Source of the DNA: Myxococcales bacterium
GTDB lineage: Bacteria > Myxococcota > UBA796 > SXON01
Assembly (NCBI GenBank): GCA_009692585.1
Contig: SHYX01000021.1
Span: 1 to 64,000, forward strand
Length of the DNA stretch: 64,000 nt
Direction of reading: 5' to 3'
The first letter of the stretch is position 1. Each line of letters opens with the position of its first letter. A program made the translations under genes and the position numbers. Under the pieces are notes generated by a model that was not told the DNA's origin, searched no databases, and was given only the letters and a program-made list of their open reading frames with translations. Positions 15,061 through 24,370 of the stretch are shown in pieces.

Positions 15061-17352
15061 TCAGGGGCAGGTCGTGTCGGTGGTGGCCGTGCAGCTCCCG
15101 CCCGAACACGCCACGGTGTCCGTCAGGCTCGTGGCGTTGGGGTAGCAGTAGTAGTCGGTCGCCGAGGGCAACTGCTGGATGTCGTAGGTGGCGTTGTCGT
15201 CGGCGGTGGAGTCCTGACCCCAATCGCAGCCCACCGAGTCCACCGTGCCCTTGCTGGTCGCGCCGAGGTAGCCGCCGCCGCCGGTCGGGGCGCTGTTGGC
15301 GACGACGCCACCCGCGCCGAGCGACGTCGCGGTACAGCTGAGCTGGCCGCCGTTCTGGATCCAGAACCCGCCACCGGAGAGCGATGCGGTGTTCTCCACG
15401 ACCAGGGTGTCGATCAACTCGACCCAGGAGGCGCCGTAGATGGCGATCCCACCTCCGAAGCGGGTGTTGTTGTCGCGCACCACCGAATCGATGAGGGTGA
15501 CCGTCGGCGTGCCGGGTAGCGTGGTGTAGGTCGTCGAGCGGACGGCGGCGATGCCGCCACCGGCGCTGCCCGAGGTGCCAAGACCGTCCGCGACCGTGAG
15601 CCCCTCGATGGAGAGTGTCGCGTCGGTCACCGACACCACCGAGACACTCGGTCCCCCCATCGAACCACCCGTCGTGAGCGTCGTATATTCGGCGCCGCTG
15701 AGGCCGAGCAGGGTCACGTCCGAGCTGACGTCAGAGAGCGCCACGCGCGCGTACCACGTGCCGTCGCAGAGCTGGAGTGTGCCGTCGCTGACGACCACGT
15801 CGGCACTGGCGGCGTCCCCGATCACGATCGGAGTGCTGGCCGTGCCGACCGCGAGCTCAGCGCTGACGTCGGTGATCGCGCCGCTGCCGTCGTACCAGGT
15901 GGCGGTGCCCGCCTCGTCGGCGGTGGCGCCGTCGCAGTCCTGATCGATGCCGTCGCACAGCTCGACCGCGAACGGGTAGAGCGTGGCGTCGGTGTCGTCG
16001 CAGTCGCCGCCGGTGCTCACGGTGCCCGAGGGCGCGTCGCACCGGGTGACGACGGTGGCGTCGTCGCCATACCCATCGCCATCGGCGTCGACCGCCCAGT
16101 CCGTCTCGCCGAGGGCGCCCGCTTCGTCGACGTCGCTGTCGCAGTCGTCGTCGAGCCCGTTGCAGCTCTCCGCGGCGGTGGGGTTCACCGAGGCATCGGC
16201 GTCGTCACAGTCGGTGGCGTCCGCGACCTGGTCGGCGGCGCCCTCGCACGCCATGGCCGCGGTGCTCGGGTCGCCGAAGCCGTCAGTGTCCGCGTCGGTG
16301 TACCAGGTGAGCGCATCGACGGCGTCGGTCTCGTCCACCGTGCCGTCGCAGTCGTCGTCGACACCGTTGCACGTCTCGGCAGCGTCCGGGCTCACCGCCG
16401 AGGTGGTGTCATCGCAGTCGTCACCCAGAACGACGGTGGCCGCGGGCTGCGTGCAGTCGCGCTGCGCGGTGTCGGGGTCCCCGTGGCCATCGGTGTCGGC
16501 GTCGTTGAACCACTCCGGAGCGTCCACCGAGGTGGTCGGATCCACATCGCCGTCGCAGTCGTTGTCGAGGCCGTCACACAGCTCGGGGGCGTCGGGGTTC
16601 ACGGCAGCCTCCGTGTCGTCGCAATCACGCCAGCTCTCGGCGTAGCCGGCCGGCTCGTAGCAGGCGGAGATGAAGTCGGCGCTGTCGCCGTGCCCGTCGC
16701 CGTCGACATCCCGGTACCAGGCGTAGGTGGTCGCCCCCTCGTCGGTCTCGCCGTCGCAGTCGTTGTCCTTCCCGTCGCACTCGTCGACGGCCACCGGGTT
16801 GACCGCGGCGTTTTCGTCGTCGCAGTCGTCGGCGTTGGTCACGTAGCCGGGGGCGCCGTCGCAGCTGGCGAGCGCTTGCGCGGCGTCGCCGTAGCCGTCG
16901 GCGTCGGCGTCGAGGAACCAGAATGCTGTGGCCTCCTCGTCGACCGCGCCGTCACAGTCCTGGTCGAGCCCGTCGCAGACCTCCGGGGCCCGGGGGAAGA
17001 TCGTGGCGTCCAGGTCGTCACAATCGGTCCCGCCGTAGCCCGAGGCCGCGTCGCCATCCCCGTCCTGGTCGCCGTCGTTGCCGTCGCAATCCTGATCGAC
17101 CCCGTCGTACCAGATCTCGGTCGCCCCCGGATGGACGTCCCGATTGGCATCGTCACAGTCGCCGCCCTCGACAGAGTAGGTGTCGCCATCGTCGTCGGTG
17201 GGTCCCGTGTCGGCGGTGTCGGCGGTGTCGGCGGTGTCGGCGGTGTCGGCGGTGTCCAAACCGGCCGAGCTGTCCTCGCCACTGTCCCCCGGCTCCTTCT
17301 CCCCGTCGCACGCAATCAATCCAAGCACCAGCGACAGCAGCAGCGCACGCAT
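15061..17352 (-). CDS. MopE-type calcium-binding repeat lipoprotein with beta-helix end
   Basis: About 763 residues from ATG 17352. 'MRALLLSLVLGLIACDGEKE' is a lipoprotein signal (LIAC). It is followed by a spacer of repeated T-A-D encoded by a 9-bp microsatellite. Residues ~60-480 hold about ten MopE/putative-metal-binding repeats with the core 'DCDD…NP(D/T)A(A/P)E…C(N/D)G(L/I)D(N/D)DCDG', separated by DxDxDG loops likely to bind calcium. The last ~250 residues look like a right-handed parallel beta-helix ('LSIEGLTVADGLGTSGSAGG', 'VVENTASLSGGGFWIQNGG'). Probably surface-exposed. Confidence 0.8.
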   Translation of the reverse strand: MRALLLSLVLGLIACDGEKEPGDSGEDSSAGLDTADTADTADTADTADTGPTDDDGDTYSVEGGDCDDANRDVHPGATEIWYDGVDQDCDGNDGDQDGDGDAASGYGGTDCDDLDATIFPRAPEVCDGLDQDCDGAVDEEATAFWFLDADADGYGDAAQALASCDGAPGYVTNADDCDDENAAVNPVAVDECDGKDNDCDGETDEGATTYAWYRDVDGDGHGDSADFISACYEPAGYAESWRDCDDTEAAVNPDAPELCDGLDNDCDGDVDPTTSVDAPEWFNDADTDGHGDPDTAQRDCTQPAATVVLGDDCDDTTSAVSPDAAETCNGVDDDCDGTVDETDAVDALTWYTDADTDGFGDPSTAAMACEGAADQVADATDCDDADASVNPTAAESCNGLDDDCDSDVDEAGALGETDWAVDADGDGYGDDATVVTRCDAPSGTVSTGGDCDDTDATLYPFAVELCDGIDQDCDGATADEAGTATWYDGSGAITDVSAELAVGTASTPIVIGDAASADVVVSDGTLQLCDGTWYARVALSDVSSDVTLLGLSGAEYTTLTTGGSMGGPSVSVVSVTDATLSIEGLTVADGLGTSGSAGGGIAAVRSTTYTTLPGTPTVTLIDSVVRDNNTRFGGGIAIYGASWVELIDTLVVENTASLSGGGFWIQNGGQLSCTATSLGAGGVVANSAPTGGGGYLGATSKGTVDSVGCDWGQDSTADDNATYDIQQLPSATDYYCYPNATSLTDTVACSGGSCTATTDTTCP
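17207..17256. repeat. 9-bp microsatellite (GTGTCGGCG x5)
   Basis: Five exact copies of GTGTCGGCG from 17207 to 17251 plus a partial sixth. On the coding (minus) strand it encodes the Thr-Ala-Asp run just after the lipobox. The unit is a multiple of three, so copy-number change would alter spacer length without a frameshift. Confidence 0.9.
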
Positions 17353-17404
17353 GATCTGAACTCCACGAACGAGGGGGCGGACCGAATCGTTATACCCGCG
17401 ATAC

Positions 17405-18280
17405 ATGGCCGGTGACGACAAGAGCCTCGATCAGACCACCGTCCTGGGCTGGCTCCGGGGACGAGGGCACAGCGGCAAGGACGCGCGCACGCTCCTTCAG
17501 CACGGCAAGGTCTGGCTGCAGGACGTGCCGGTGACCAACCCACACCGACCGGTCGGGGAAGGTCTTAGGATCATCTCCGAACGCCCACGCTTCGACGCCC
17601 GCCATGAGCCGGCGGTGATCGCGCGCGATACCCATCTTTGTATCGTTTACAAGCCGTCCGGCTTGCTCAGTGTGCCCGCCCCAGGCCGGCGCGAGCCCAG
17701 TGTGCTCCGTGCGGTAGAGCGGTGGTTCGGGTGTGCCCTGGCGGTCCACCGCATCGACGAGGGGACCTCCGGGCTGATGATGGTTGCCCTGGACGAGCCA
17801 ACACAACTTCGGCTCAAGGCCATTTTCGAGGCCCATGACATCGAGCGGAGCTACCTTGCGCTCGTCGCGGGAGCCTTCCCGATGAACGCACGAACCGTAC
17901 GATCCCACCTGGTACGTGATCGTGGAGACGGCAAACGCGGCTCCGTCGCCGCCGCCACCGCCGAGTCCAAAACCGCCGTGACACATCTTCGATGTATCAG
18001 TCGATTCGACGCGGGCTCCCTGGTCGAGGCGCGCCTCGAGACCGGGCGCACGCATCAGGTCCGCATCCACCTCGCCGAGAGCGGGCACCCCATCCTCGGC
18101 GACGACATCTACGGCTGCAGCCGAGGCGGCCGCCTCGCTCTTCACGCCCACATCCTCGGCTTCCGCCATCCTTGGACCGGCGTGATGCATAGATATGTAT
18201 CACCACTCCCGGACGACCTGGCTCCGCTCATCACCGCGCCACCTTCGGGCGCATCACGCGCGCGAGCGCGCCAGCGGTGA
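17405..18280 (+). CDS. RluA-family RNA pseudouridine synthase
   Basis: About 291 residues. An S4-like N-terminal domain ('ARTLLQHGKVWLQDVPVTNP') precedes the RluA catalytic domain. Motifs are 'VIARDTHLCIVYKPSGLLSV', 'LAVHRIDEGTSGLMMVALD' (catalytic Asp in HRID) and 'RLETGRTHQVRIHLAESGHP'. It modifies uridines in rRNA or tRNA; the exact target cannot be told from sequence. It starts 52 bases from the divergent MopE-type lipoprotein, and its last 27 bases overlap the end of the convergent kinase gene. Confidence 0.88.
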   Translation: MAGDDKSLDQTTVLGWLRGRGHSGKDARTLLQHGKVWLQDVPVTNPHRPVGEGLRIISERPRFDARHEPAVIARDTHLCIVYKPSGLLSVPAPGRREPSVLRAVERWFGCALAVHRIDEGTSGLMMVALDEPTQLRLKAIFEAHDIERSYLALVAGAFPMNARTVRSHLVRDRGDGKRGSVAAATAESKTAVTHLRCISRFDAGSLVEARLETGRTHQVRIHLAESGHPILGDDIYGCSRGGRLALHAHILGFRHPWTGVMHRYVSPLPDDLAPLITAPPSGASRARARQR

Positions 18281-21200
18281 GCGCATCGGCCCCAACGCTG
18301 TGGTCGCTCGCGCGGCCACGGCAGCGGCTCGGGAGGCGACGTCGCTCCAGTGTCGGGCAGCCGCCCGCTCGCAGAGCCAGGTAAGCGCCGGGCGCAACTC
18401 CGAGCTTGCCCGCTGCTCGATGCCCCGCTCGCGCGCCACCGACCACCAGGCGCGGCACCCGCGCTCATCACCCTCTTCCGCCGCGAGCGCGGCACGGAGC
18501 AGGCCCACATGCAGCCAGAGGGAGTGTCGCGGGCTGTCGCGGAGGGCGACCTCGGCGGCCTCCACTTCGGCCGCGACTCGCGGAGTATCGGACCGTTCCA
18601 GCGCCAGGAACGCCAGGCGCACGCAGGCCTGGGCCTTGGCGCCCGGATTTCCACGTTCCTCAGCAAAACGCGCGGCCCACCTAGCGATTTCTTCCGCGGT
18701 ATCGACGTTTCCAGCCCGCTGTTCTAGGTCGGCGAGCATCAGTCTACACCGCAACTGCAGCCGTGCGGCTCCGAGCGTCGCCGAGATTGCGGCCGCGGTT
18801 TCCAGTTGTCGGCGGGCACGTTCGGTCTCCCCACGGGCCATGTGGAGCATGCCCCATGTCGTTGTCGCCTCGGCGATACGCCGTGTATCACCACTGAGAC
18901 GGCTCACTCGTTGGAGTCGATCGACCTGCTTGTCGATGTGGTCGAGCTGCCCGGCCTCGAGCATCGCTTCCACCAGTCCGTTGAGGGCTTCGGCCTCCAG
19001 CCCCGGGTCACCCCGGTTCAGCCGGAGCATCTCGCCCCAGTGGGCCAACGCCCGGGAGTGACGACCCTCCGCCCGTGCCAGACGAGCCCGCTGGCCCGCG
19101 ACTTCCAGGAGGCCCGAGCGATCGCGCAGCCCCTCGAAGGTCGCGTAGGCGATGTCGAGCTCCTTGTTCGCGGCCTCGATGTCCCCCAGCTTTCGGGCGG
19201 TGCGGGCACGGAGGACCCGCAGCCGGGCACGCGCGAGCCGATCCCCGTCGATGGTGGCCAGGGCATGGTCGATCAGCGAGAGACCACGTTCGAGCTGATG
19301 GCTCTCGACCAGCGCCTGCGCATGGGCTCGGCGGGCCTCCAGTCGGGCGGTCGGCGACCCTGCGGCGTCCGCGGCTTCGATGGCCTCCGCTGCCGCCGGG
19401 ATGGCATCGCGAGCTCGCCCTCCACGGTTCATGCGGAACACCGCCTGCAACAGCGGCACGACCGCCGCCGTGGAGTCTCCGGCGCGGTGCCGATGCAGCC
19501 CCAGCGGCAGGTCGACGTCCAGGCCCGACGTGGCGCCCAGTTCCTGCCAGGCGTCGGCGATGCGACGGTGGACCTCCTGCGGGTTGGCCACCTGGTCGAG
19601 CTGGGCGGTGGCCGCGCGATGGACCTCCGAGGATTCGATCACCAACGAACCAAGCTCCTCGGTGACCAGTCCGGTCGCCAGAAGCGCATCGACGCCCGCA
19701 TCGTTCACGGCGCGCACCAGCGCCACCGGGGGGTCCGGTCCCGCGAAGAGGCAGACGGCGAGGGCCTCGCGGGCGGCAACGGGGTCGGTGCTGTGCTCCA
19801 ACGCGGCGTTGAGCCGCCGGATGACCAGGGACTCGCGGCTCGGCGGCAACGCCTCGGCCGGCGTGACGTCCGGCCGCAGGGTGTACTGGCCACGGTCGTT
19901 GAGCACCAGCAACTTCCGCGACGCCCACTCGCGCAACAAGAGCCCGGCGCCCCGCGGATCGCCCTCGTACTCCATGGACACCAGCCGCGCGAGCTCGGGC
20001 TCGAGCGCCAGGGACTCTTGAACCACCTTGCGGGTCTCGGTGAGGTTGAGCTTGCGCAGCCCGATGCGCCGGGCGCCGCGCTCCTGGAGGCTCTCGACCT
20101 TCCGCCCCAGGGCCGGATCCCCGGCGATGGCCTCGGCGCTGACCGTGCACACCGCCAGTACCGCGCGCTCACCCACCGTACGGTCCAGAAGGGCCTCGGC
20201 AATCGAGAGGCCGTCGCCCGCTGCGTGGGCGTGGTGCACGTCCTCGAGGATGAGGCAGGAGCCGCCTCGCCAGCTTCGGGCGTCGAGGTGGCGGTACAAG
20301 AACGCCAGGGCGACCGCGTCCGAGACCGGCGGCTCCCCCTCCCGGAGGAATCCACACCACCGGGCCAGGACGCTGGCCTCTTCATGGACCGCCGACGGCG
20401 GCAGCTTTCGGTCGCGCGCGATCCAACTCGCAAGCCGCCGCTCAGCGCCGTCTCGGTTGTCGTTCCAGGGAACGAGGATGTCACGAACGGCGCCGCGGTA
20501 CCCGTCGTCCACCGAGGCCGGCGAGCGATAGCGAAGCCGCACAACCTCCATCCAGCCGGTTTCCTCCAGTGCAAGGGAGATGGAGCGGGTCAACCGCGAT
20601 CGACCACTGCCGGCGTCGCCGACGATGAGCACGACACGGGGCTCGCTCAGCGCCACCACCTCACGGGCCGCATCCCAGATGACCTTCCGTTCACGCTCGC
20701 GGCCGACCAGCGGCACTTCACGCAGGGCGAAGATCGGCAGCGACAGCCGCGAGGCCGCCTCCCAACCACGCTCCGGCGGCGGGTTCGCCGAGATCGGATC
20801 AGGAGCCACCCGATTCCAGCGCGGCGCACCCTCGGGGCGCGGTCCGGCCGGCTCGGGGGAGGAAAGCGGGTATTCCCCCGTTTCGAGTACCGGACCGGTA
20901 GACGCCCCCGCCTGGAGCGACGCGGGGATGGCGCGCACCCGGCCACGGAACGACAAGCCCTGCACCGCATCTCGTAGGGCCCGCCGCACGTCCGCAGCGC
21001 GGTCGAACCGTTGGCGGGGCTCCGGGTCCAAGAGCGCAGCCACCAGATCAGACAGCGCCAGGGGCACGTCGTCACTGACCGGGATCCGCTCCGCGGGATG
21101 CATCCGCGCTTCGAGGAGCTCCTGCCGGCCCTCCCCCGCGTGGGGCCGCTGACCGGTCAGCGTCTCGTAGAGCATCAGCCCGACCGCGTAGAGGTCCGTC

Positions 21201-21793
21201 CACGGGCCCAGGTCGTGCGTGCGGCCCAGGAGCTGCTCCGGCGCCATGTAGCCGGGCGTTCCCGAAATCACCTTCCGGTCACGATTCAGCTCCGCAAGCG
21301 CGTCGGCGACGCCCAGATCTGCGACCCAGGCGTGCACCTGCCCGTCGGTCCCTGCGTGCAGGAGGATGTTCCCGGGCTTGAGGTCCTGGTGCAGCATGAG
21401 GCGGGCGTGGACCGCAGCGAGGGCGTCGAGCACCTCGTCCATCAACCGCAGAACCTCGGCCAGGGCGGGACGCACCCGCAAGAGCTCGCCGAGGTTGCCC
21501 CCCACCGCGTACCCCAGCGCGACCCACGGTTCACCGCTCGACAGCACCCCGGTATCCACCACCGGGATCACGTGCGGATGCACAATTCGCGCGCTGATCG
21601 CGACCTCCCGCGCGAAGCGGGCGCGGAACCGACGATGCAACGCCAGGTTCGGCTTGACGACCTTCACGGCAACCTCGCTGTCGAGCAGGCGGTCTTCGGC
21701 GTGGTAGACCACGCCCGTCGCGCCTTCGCCGAGGAGCCTCGTGGCAAGGTACCGCTCGGGGAGCTGCGGTAAGATCGTCGGCAAACCTGGCAT
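18254..21793 (-). CDS. Ser/Thr protein kinase with AAA ATPase and TPR-like regions
   Basis: 1179 residues. The kinase domain covers ~13-280: glycine loop 'LLGEGATGVVY', Lys at about 44 ('VAVKVV'), catalytic loop 'HQDLKPGN' (Gln replaces the usual Arg), DLG instead of DFG at 159-161, and 'GTPGYMAPE'. After a Pro-rich linker comes an AAA/STAND-type ATPase starting 'VPLVGRERERKVIWD', with P-loop 'VGDAGSGRSRLTR' (Arg where Lys is usual) and Walker B 'LILEDVHHAHA'. The last ~500 residues are alpha-helical TPR-like repeats. This architecture is common in myxobacteria. It abuts the upstream gene directly (TAG then ATG), forming an operon. Confidence 0.88.
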   Translation of the reverse strand: MPGLPTILPQLPERYLATRLLGEGATGVVYHAEDRLLDSEVAVKVVKPNLALHRRFRARFAREVAISARIVHPHVIPVVDTGVLSSGEPWVALGYAVGGNLGELLRVRPALAEVLRLMDEVLDALAAVHARLMLHQDLKPGNILLHAGTDGQVHAWVADLGVADALAELNRDRKVISGTPGYMAPEQLLGRTHDLGPWTDLYAVGLMLYETLTGQRPHAGEGRQELLEARMHPAERIPVSDDVPLALSDLVAALLDPEPRQRFDRAADVRRALRDAVQGLSFRGRVRAIPASLQAGASTGPVLETGEYPLSSPEPAGPRPEGAPRWNRVAPDPISANPPPERGWEAASRLSLPIFALREVPLVGRERERKVIWDAAREVVALSEPRVVLIVGDAGSGRSRLTRSISLALEETGWMEVVRLRYRSPASVDDGYRGAVRDILVPWNDNRDGAERRLASWIARDRKLPPSAVHEEASVLARWCGFLREGEPPVSDAVALAFLYRHLDARSWRGGSCLILEDVHHAHAAGDGLSIAEALLDRTVGERAVLAVCTVSAEAIAGDPALGRKVESLQERGARRIGLRKLNLTETRKVVQESLALEPELARLVSMEYEGDPRGAGLLLREWASRKLLVLNDRGQYTLRPDVTPAEALPPSRESLVIRRLNAALEHSTDPVAAREALAVCLFAGPDPPVALVRAVNDAGVDALLATGLVTEELGSLVIESSEVHRAATAQLDQVANPQEVHRRIADAWQELGATSGLDVDLPLGLHRHRAGDSTAAVVPLLQAVFRMNRGGRARDAIPAAAEAIEAADAAGSPTARLEARRAHAQALVESHQLERGLSLIDHALATIDGDRLARARLRVLRARTARKLGDIEAANKELDIAYATFEGLRDRSGLLEVAGQRARLARAEGRHSRALAHWGEMLRLNRGDPGLEAEALNGLVEAMLEAGQLDHIDKQVDRLQRVSRLSGDTRRIAEATTTWGMLHMARGETERARRQLETAAAISATLGAARLQLRCRLMLADLEQRAGNVDTAEEIARWAARFAEERGNPGAKAQACVRLAFLALERSDTPRVAAEVEAAEVALRDSPRHSLWLHVGLLRAALAAEEGDERGCRAWWSVARERGIEQRASSELRPALTWLCERAAARHWSDVASRAAAVAARATTALGPMRSPLARSRA

Positions 21794-23227
21794 CTATCGC
21801 CGGTAGGGGGAGCGGAATCCGGTGACGAGCGGCTTTTCGCGACGCGCGGGGTCGAGCGCCTGACCAGCCTGCTTCCTCAGGTCGAGTTTCCCGGTCACGA
21901 CCACGCGCTCCCCGCTCAGCTTCAGGATCTCGGCGGTCGACCGGGTGTCCTTCCCGAGCCGGATTTCCTGCGTGCCGACCAGGATCGACACGTGGCCCAG
22001 CTGAGGGCCACCCGCGTCCGCGGGTCGCGGTACGTAGACCCCCACCAGCGTCACCTCGTCACCATCGTGCTCTGGGAGGTCGGCGGCGCGGGTGACTTCG
22101 ACGATGGTCCTGTCGCTTTCCTTGGCCGCAGCGACCGCGTCGACCTCCTCGTCTTTCTTCCGCGCGTGATCTTCCGCCGCCTTCTCGCTTGCCGTCTGGG
22201 TCTCCGCCTCGCGCCCGAGCGCGGCGGCCTTGACGCCGTCCACCTCGACATCCAACTTGCCCTCCACCTCAGCCTTCTTTCCCTTCGCCACGACGACCTT
22301 CTCCTCCGCCACCTCTTGGGCGCCCGCCAGCTGCGCCGTCTGAAGCGCTCGGCCCGTGAGCGCGCGCTCGTCAGGTTTGCCTCGCTCGGTCTCCGCCGCG
22401 GCGGCCTTGGCCTCCGCCCCGGGCCCAACCCCCTTCTTACCCGCTTCCGGCACCGTCTTTCCGCCGGCGTCGTGAGCCTTCACATCGCGACCGGATAGCA
22501 CCTTGTCCTTCGGCACCTCGTGCCTGGCCCGGGCCTCGACGCCAGCGACCTTGTCGTCGGCATCGTTCGCCGCCACCCGCCGCTCCCCTGCCCGCCGGAT
22601 CAACTGGGCGGCCTCGCCCGCGCGGTCGCCGGTGGCGCGGACCTTGGCGGTCTCGGCCTCGGCTTCGACGGCGCCGAGCTTCTTCTTCGCGGCTTCCTTC
22701 CGCATCTGGGCGGCGGCGGTCTCCTCGACGCCGGCCTTGCCCTTCCCTGGGACTTCCTTGGCTTGTTCAGCCACCGCCCCCTTCTTCGCCGCCGTCTTGT
22801 CCGCCCCCTTGGGCGCCCGCTCCTTCAGCGCCTTCTGCCGCGCCGCCTTGGCATCTTCGGCCTGGAGCTTGGCGCGGGCGCTCTCGGTCTCCTTCTTTTT
22901 ACGCGCCGCGGTGCTGTCGAGCGCCGCCTTGGCCTTCTGGTCGGGCTCCCCGGAGCCCTGGGCCGCGTCGGGTTTCTTGCCACGGGCCTTCCCGACCGCG
23001 AGCGCGTCCTTTCTGGCCTGCGCCTTGAGCTCTTCAGGGCTCATGCGCGCCGGGTCCTTCATCAGGTCGCGCAGCCCGCTGTTCCCTACGTTGTCTTGCA
23101 TGTCGACCGTCGCGCCCTGTTGGAGCTTGACTCCGGCCTGGGGAACCGGCGCCTTTCCGGTTGCCGCGGGCTGGCCGACCGCCGGCGCCTTCTTCTTCTG
23201 GAGAAGCTGCTGTTCCTTCGCGTTCAC
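21794..23227 (-). CDS. Ala/Lys-rich low-complexity protein with OB-fold-like C-terminus
   Basis: About 477 residues. GTG 23227 is chosen because GGAG lies seven bases before it; ATG 23251 is possible. Residues 1-370 are charged, Ala/Lys/Glu-rich and probably helical or disordered ('AKAARQKALKERAPKGADKT'). The last ~100 residues are different: 'GDEVTLVGVYVPRP', 'LGHVSILVGTQEIRLGKDTR', 'LKLSGERVVVTGKLDL' suggest an OB-like beta-barrel, possibly binding nucleic acid. It ends one base before the kinase ATG, so it is probably a kinase substrate or partner. No family recognised. Confidence 0.6.
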   Translation of the reverse strand: MNAKEQQLLQKKKAPAVGQPAATGKAPVPQAGVKLQQGATVDMQDNVGNSGLRDLMKDPARMSPEELKAQARKDALAVGKARGKKPDAAQGSGEPDQKAKAALDSTAARKKKETESARAKLQAEDAKAARQKALKERAPKGADKTAAKKGAVAEQAKEVPGKGKAGVEETAAAQMRKEAAKKKLGAVEAEAETAKVRATGDRAGEAAQLIRRAGERRVAANDADDKVAGVEARARHEVPKDKVLSGRDVKAHDAGGKTVPEAGKKGVGPGAEAKAAAAETERGKPDERALTGRALQTAQLAGAQEVAEEKVVVAKGKKAEVEGKLDVEVDGVKAAALGREAETQTASEKAAEDHARKKDEEVDAVAAAKESDRTIVEVTRAADLPEHDGDEVTLVGVYVPRPADAGGPQLGHVSILVGTQEIRLGKDTRSTAEILKLSGERVVVTGKLDLRKQAGQALDPARREKPLVTGFRSPYRR

Positions 23228-23301
23228 GTGCCCACTCCGAGCGTGGCACAAGGTAGCACGACACCGGCAGCCCGTTAGGCGGACGGCTCCCCGAGTTGTT
23301 C

Positions 23302-24366
23302 ATGAATGTCGATGGCAAGGCCTTCCGCACCGTCTGGTGGGAAGCGGACCACGTCCGGATGATCGACCAGCCGCTTCTGCCCCACCAGTTCCGCATCGTC
23401 GACATGGCCACCCACCGGGACACCGCCGAGGCCATCCGGATCATGACCGTCCGCGGGGCCGGCGCCATCGGGGCAACCGGGGCGCTTGGCCTCGCCCAGG
23501 CCGCCATCGAGGCCAACGACCGGGACTTCCACAGCTACGTCGGCGCCGCCGCGAACCTGCTCCGCGGCACCCGGCCCACCGCCCAGAACCTGTTCGCCGG
23601 GGTCGACGCGGTGCTCAGGGCCGTCGAGGCTGAGGGCTCCGACGTCAGCCGCGCCCGCGCCGCAGCCGTCGCCGCCGCGAACGACTTCGCTGCGGACGAC
23701 GCCGCCTCGTGCCGGCGAATCGGCGAGCTGGGCGCCCCGCTGCTCGCCGAGCGCCGCCGCATGTCCACCCACTGCAACGCCGGCTGGCTCGCCTTCGTCG
23801 ACTGGGGGAGCGCACTCTCCCCGGTCTACGCCGCCCGCCGCGGCGGCATCGACGTCAGCGTGCTCGTCGACGAGACCCGCCCTCGACAGCAGGGTAGCCA
23901 ACTGACGGCGTGGGAGCTCGGCCAGGAGGGCGTCCCCCACCGAGTCATCGCCGACAATGCCACTGGGCACTTCATGGCCCGCGGCGAGGTGGACCTCTGC
24001 ATCGTCGGCAGCGATCGCATCGCGGCCAACGGCGACGTCGCCAACAAGATCGGAACCTACACCAGCGCCCTGGCGGCCGCGGCCAACGGCATCCCGTTCT
24101 ACGTGGCCGCACCGACCACCACCATCGCCATGCACACCGCCTCCGGTGCCGACATTCCCATCGAAGAGCGGGACGAGGACGAGGTCCTCTACGTGTGGGG
24201 CTGGTCGGACGAAGGGCGTTTCGTCCGCGTGCGCACCGCGCCTCGCACCAGCCGCGCGCGCAACCCCGCCTTCGACGTCACCCCGGCGGCGCTCATCGCG
24301 GGCATCATCACCGAACGAGGGATCGTGCCGGCCTCGCCCGAGGGGATCGCCTCGGTGGCACGGTAG
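23302..24366 (+). CDS. mtnA: S-methyl-5-thioribose-1-phosphate isomerase
   Basis: About 354 residues. Converts 5-methylthioribose-1-phosphate to the ribulose form in methionine salvage. Family motifs are 'RIMTVRGAGAIGATGALGLA', 'STHCNAG' (catalytic Cys at about 158), 'LVDETRPRQQGSQLTAWEL' and 'VGSDRIAANGDVANKIGTY' (catalytic Asp at about 238), then 'GADIPIEERDEDEV'. The family's usual RGAPAIG reads RGAGAIG here. ATG 23302 is used; TTG 23296 is also in frame. No other methionine-salvage genes lie in the window. Confidence 0.93.
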   Translation: MNVDGKAFRTVWWEADHVRMIDQPLLPHQFRIVDMATHRDTAEAIRIMTVRGAGAIGATGALGLAQAAIEANDRDFHSYVGAAANLLRGTRPTAQNLFAGVDAVLRAVEAEGSDVSRARAAAVAAANDFAADDAASCRRIGELGAPLLAERRRMSTHCNAGWLAFVDWGSALSPVYAARRGGIDVSVLVDETRPRQQGSQLTAWELGQEGVPHRVIADNATGHFMARGEVDLCIVGSDRIAANGDVANKIGTYTSALAAAANGIPFYVAAPTTTIAMHTASGADIPIEERDEDEVLYVWGWSDEGRFVRVRTAPRTSRARNPAFDVTPAALIAGIITERGIVPASPEGIASVAR

Positions 24367-24370
24367 CCGG

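Noticed and set aside
17207..17256. 9-bp tandem repeat as a regulatory or CRISPR-like array
   Set aside because: It is in frame inside a lipoprotein gene and encodes its spacer, so it is a coding microsatellite.
19008..20150. Long frames inside the kinase gene on both strands
   Set aside because: They are shadow frames: the kinase/ATPase reading has clear ordered motifs, and the others are Arg/Gly/Pro-rich without domains.
21790..21830. GGTAGGGGGAG near 21807 as another copy of the intergenic repeat
   Set aside because: It lies in the 3' end of a coding gene, and neither the hairpin partner nor the flanking blocks are present.
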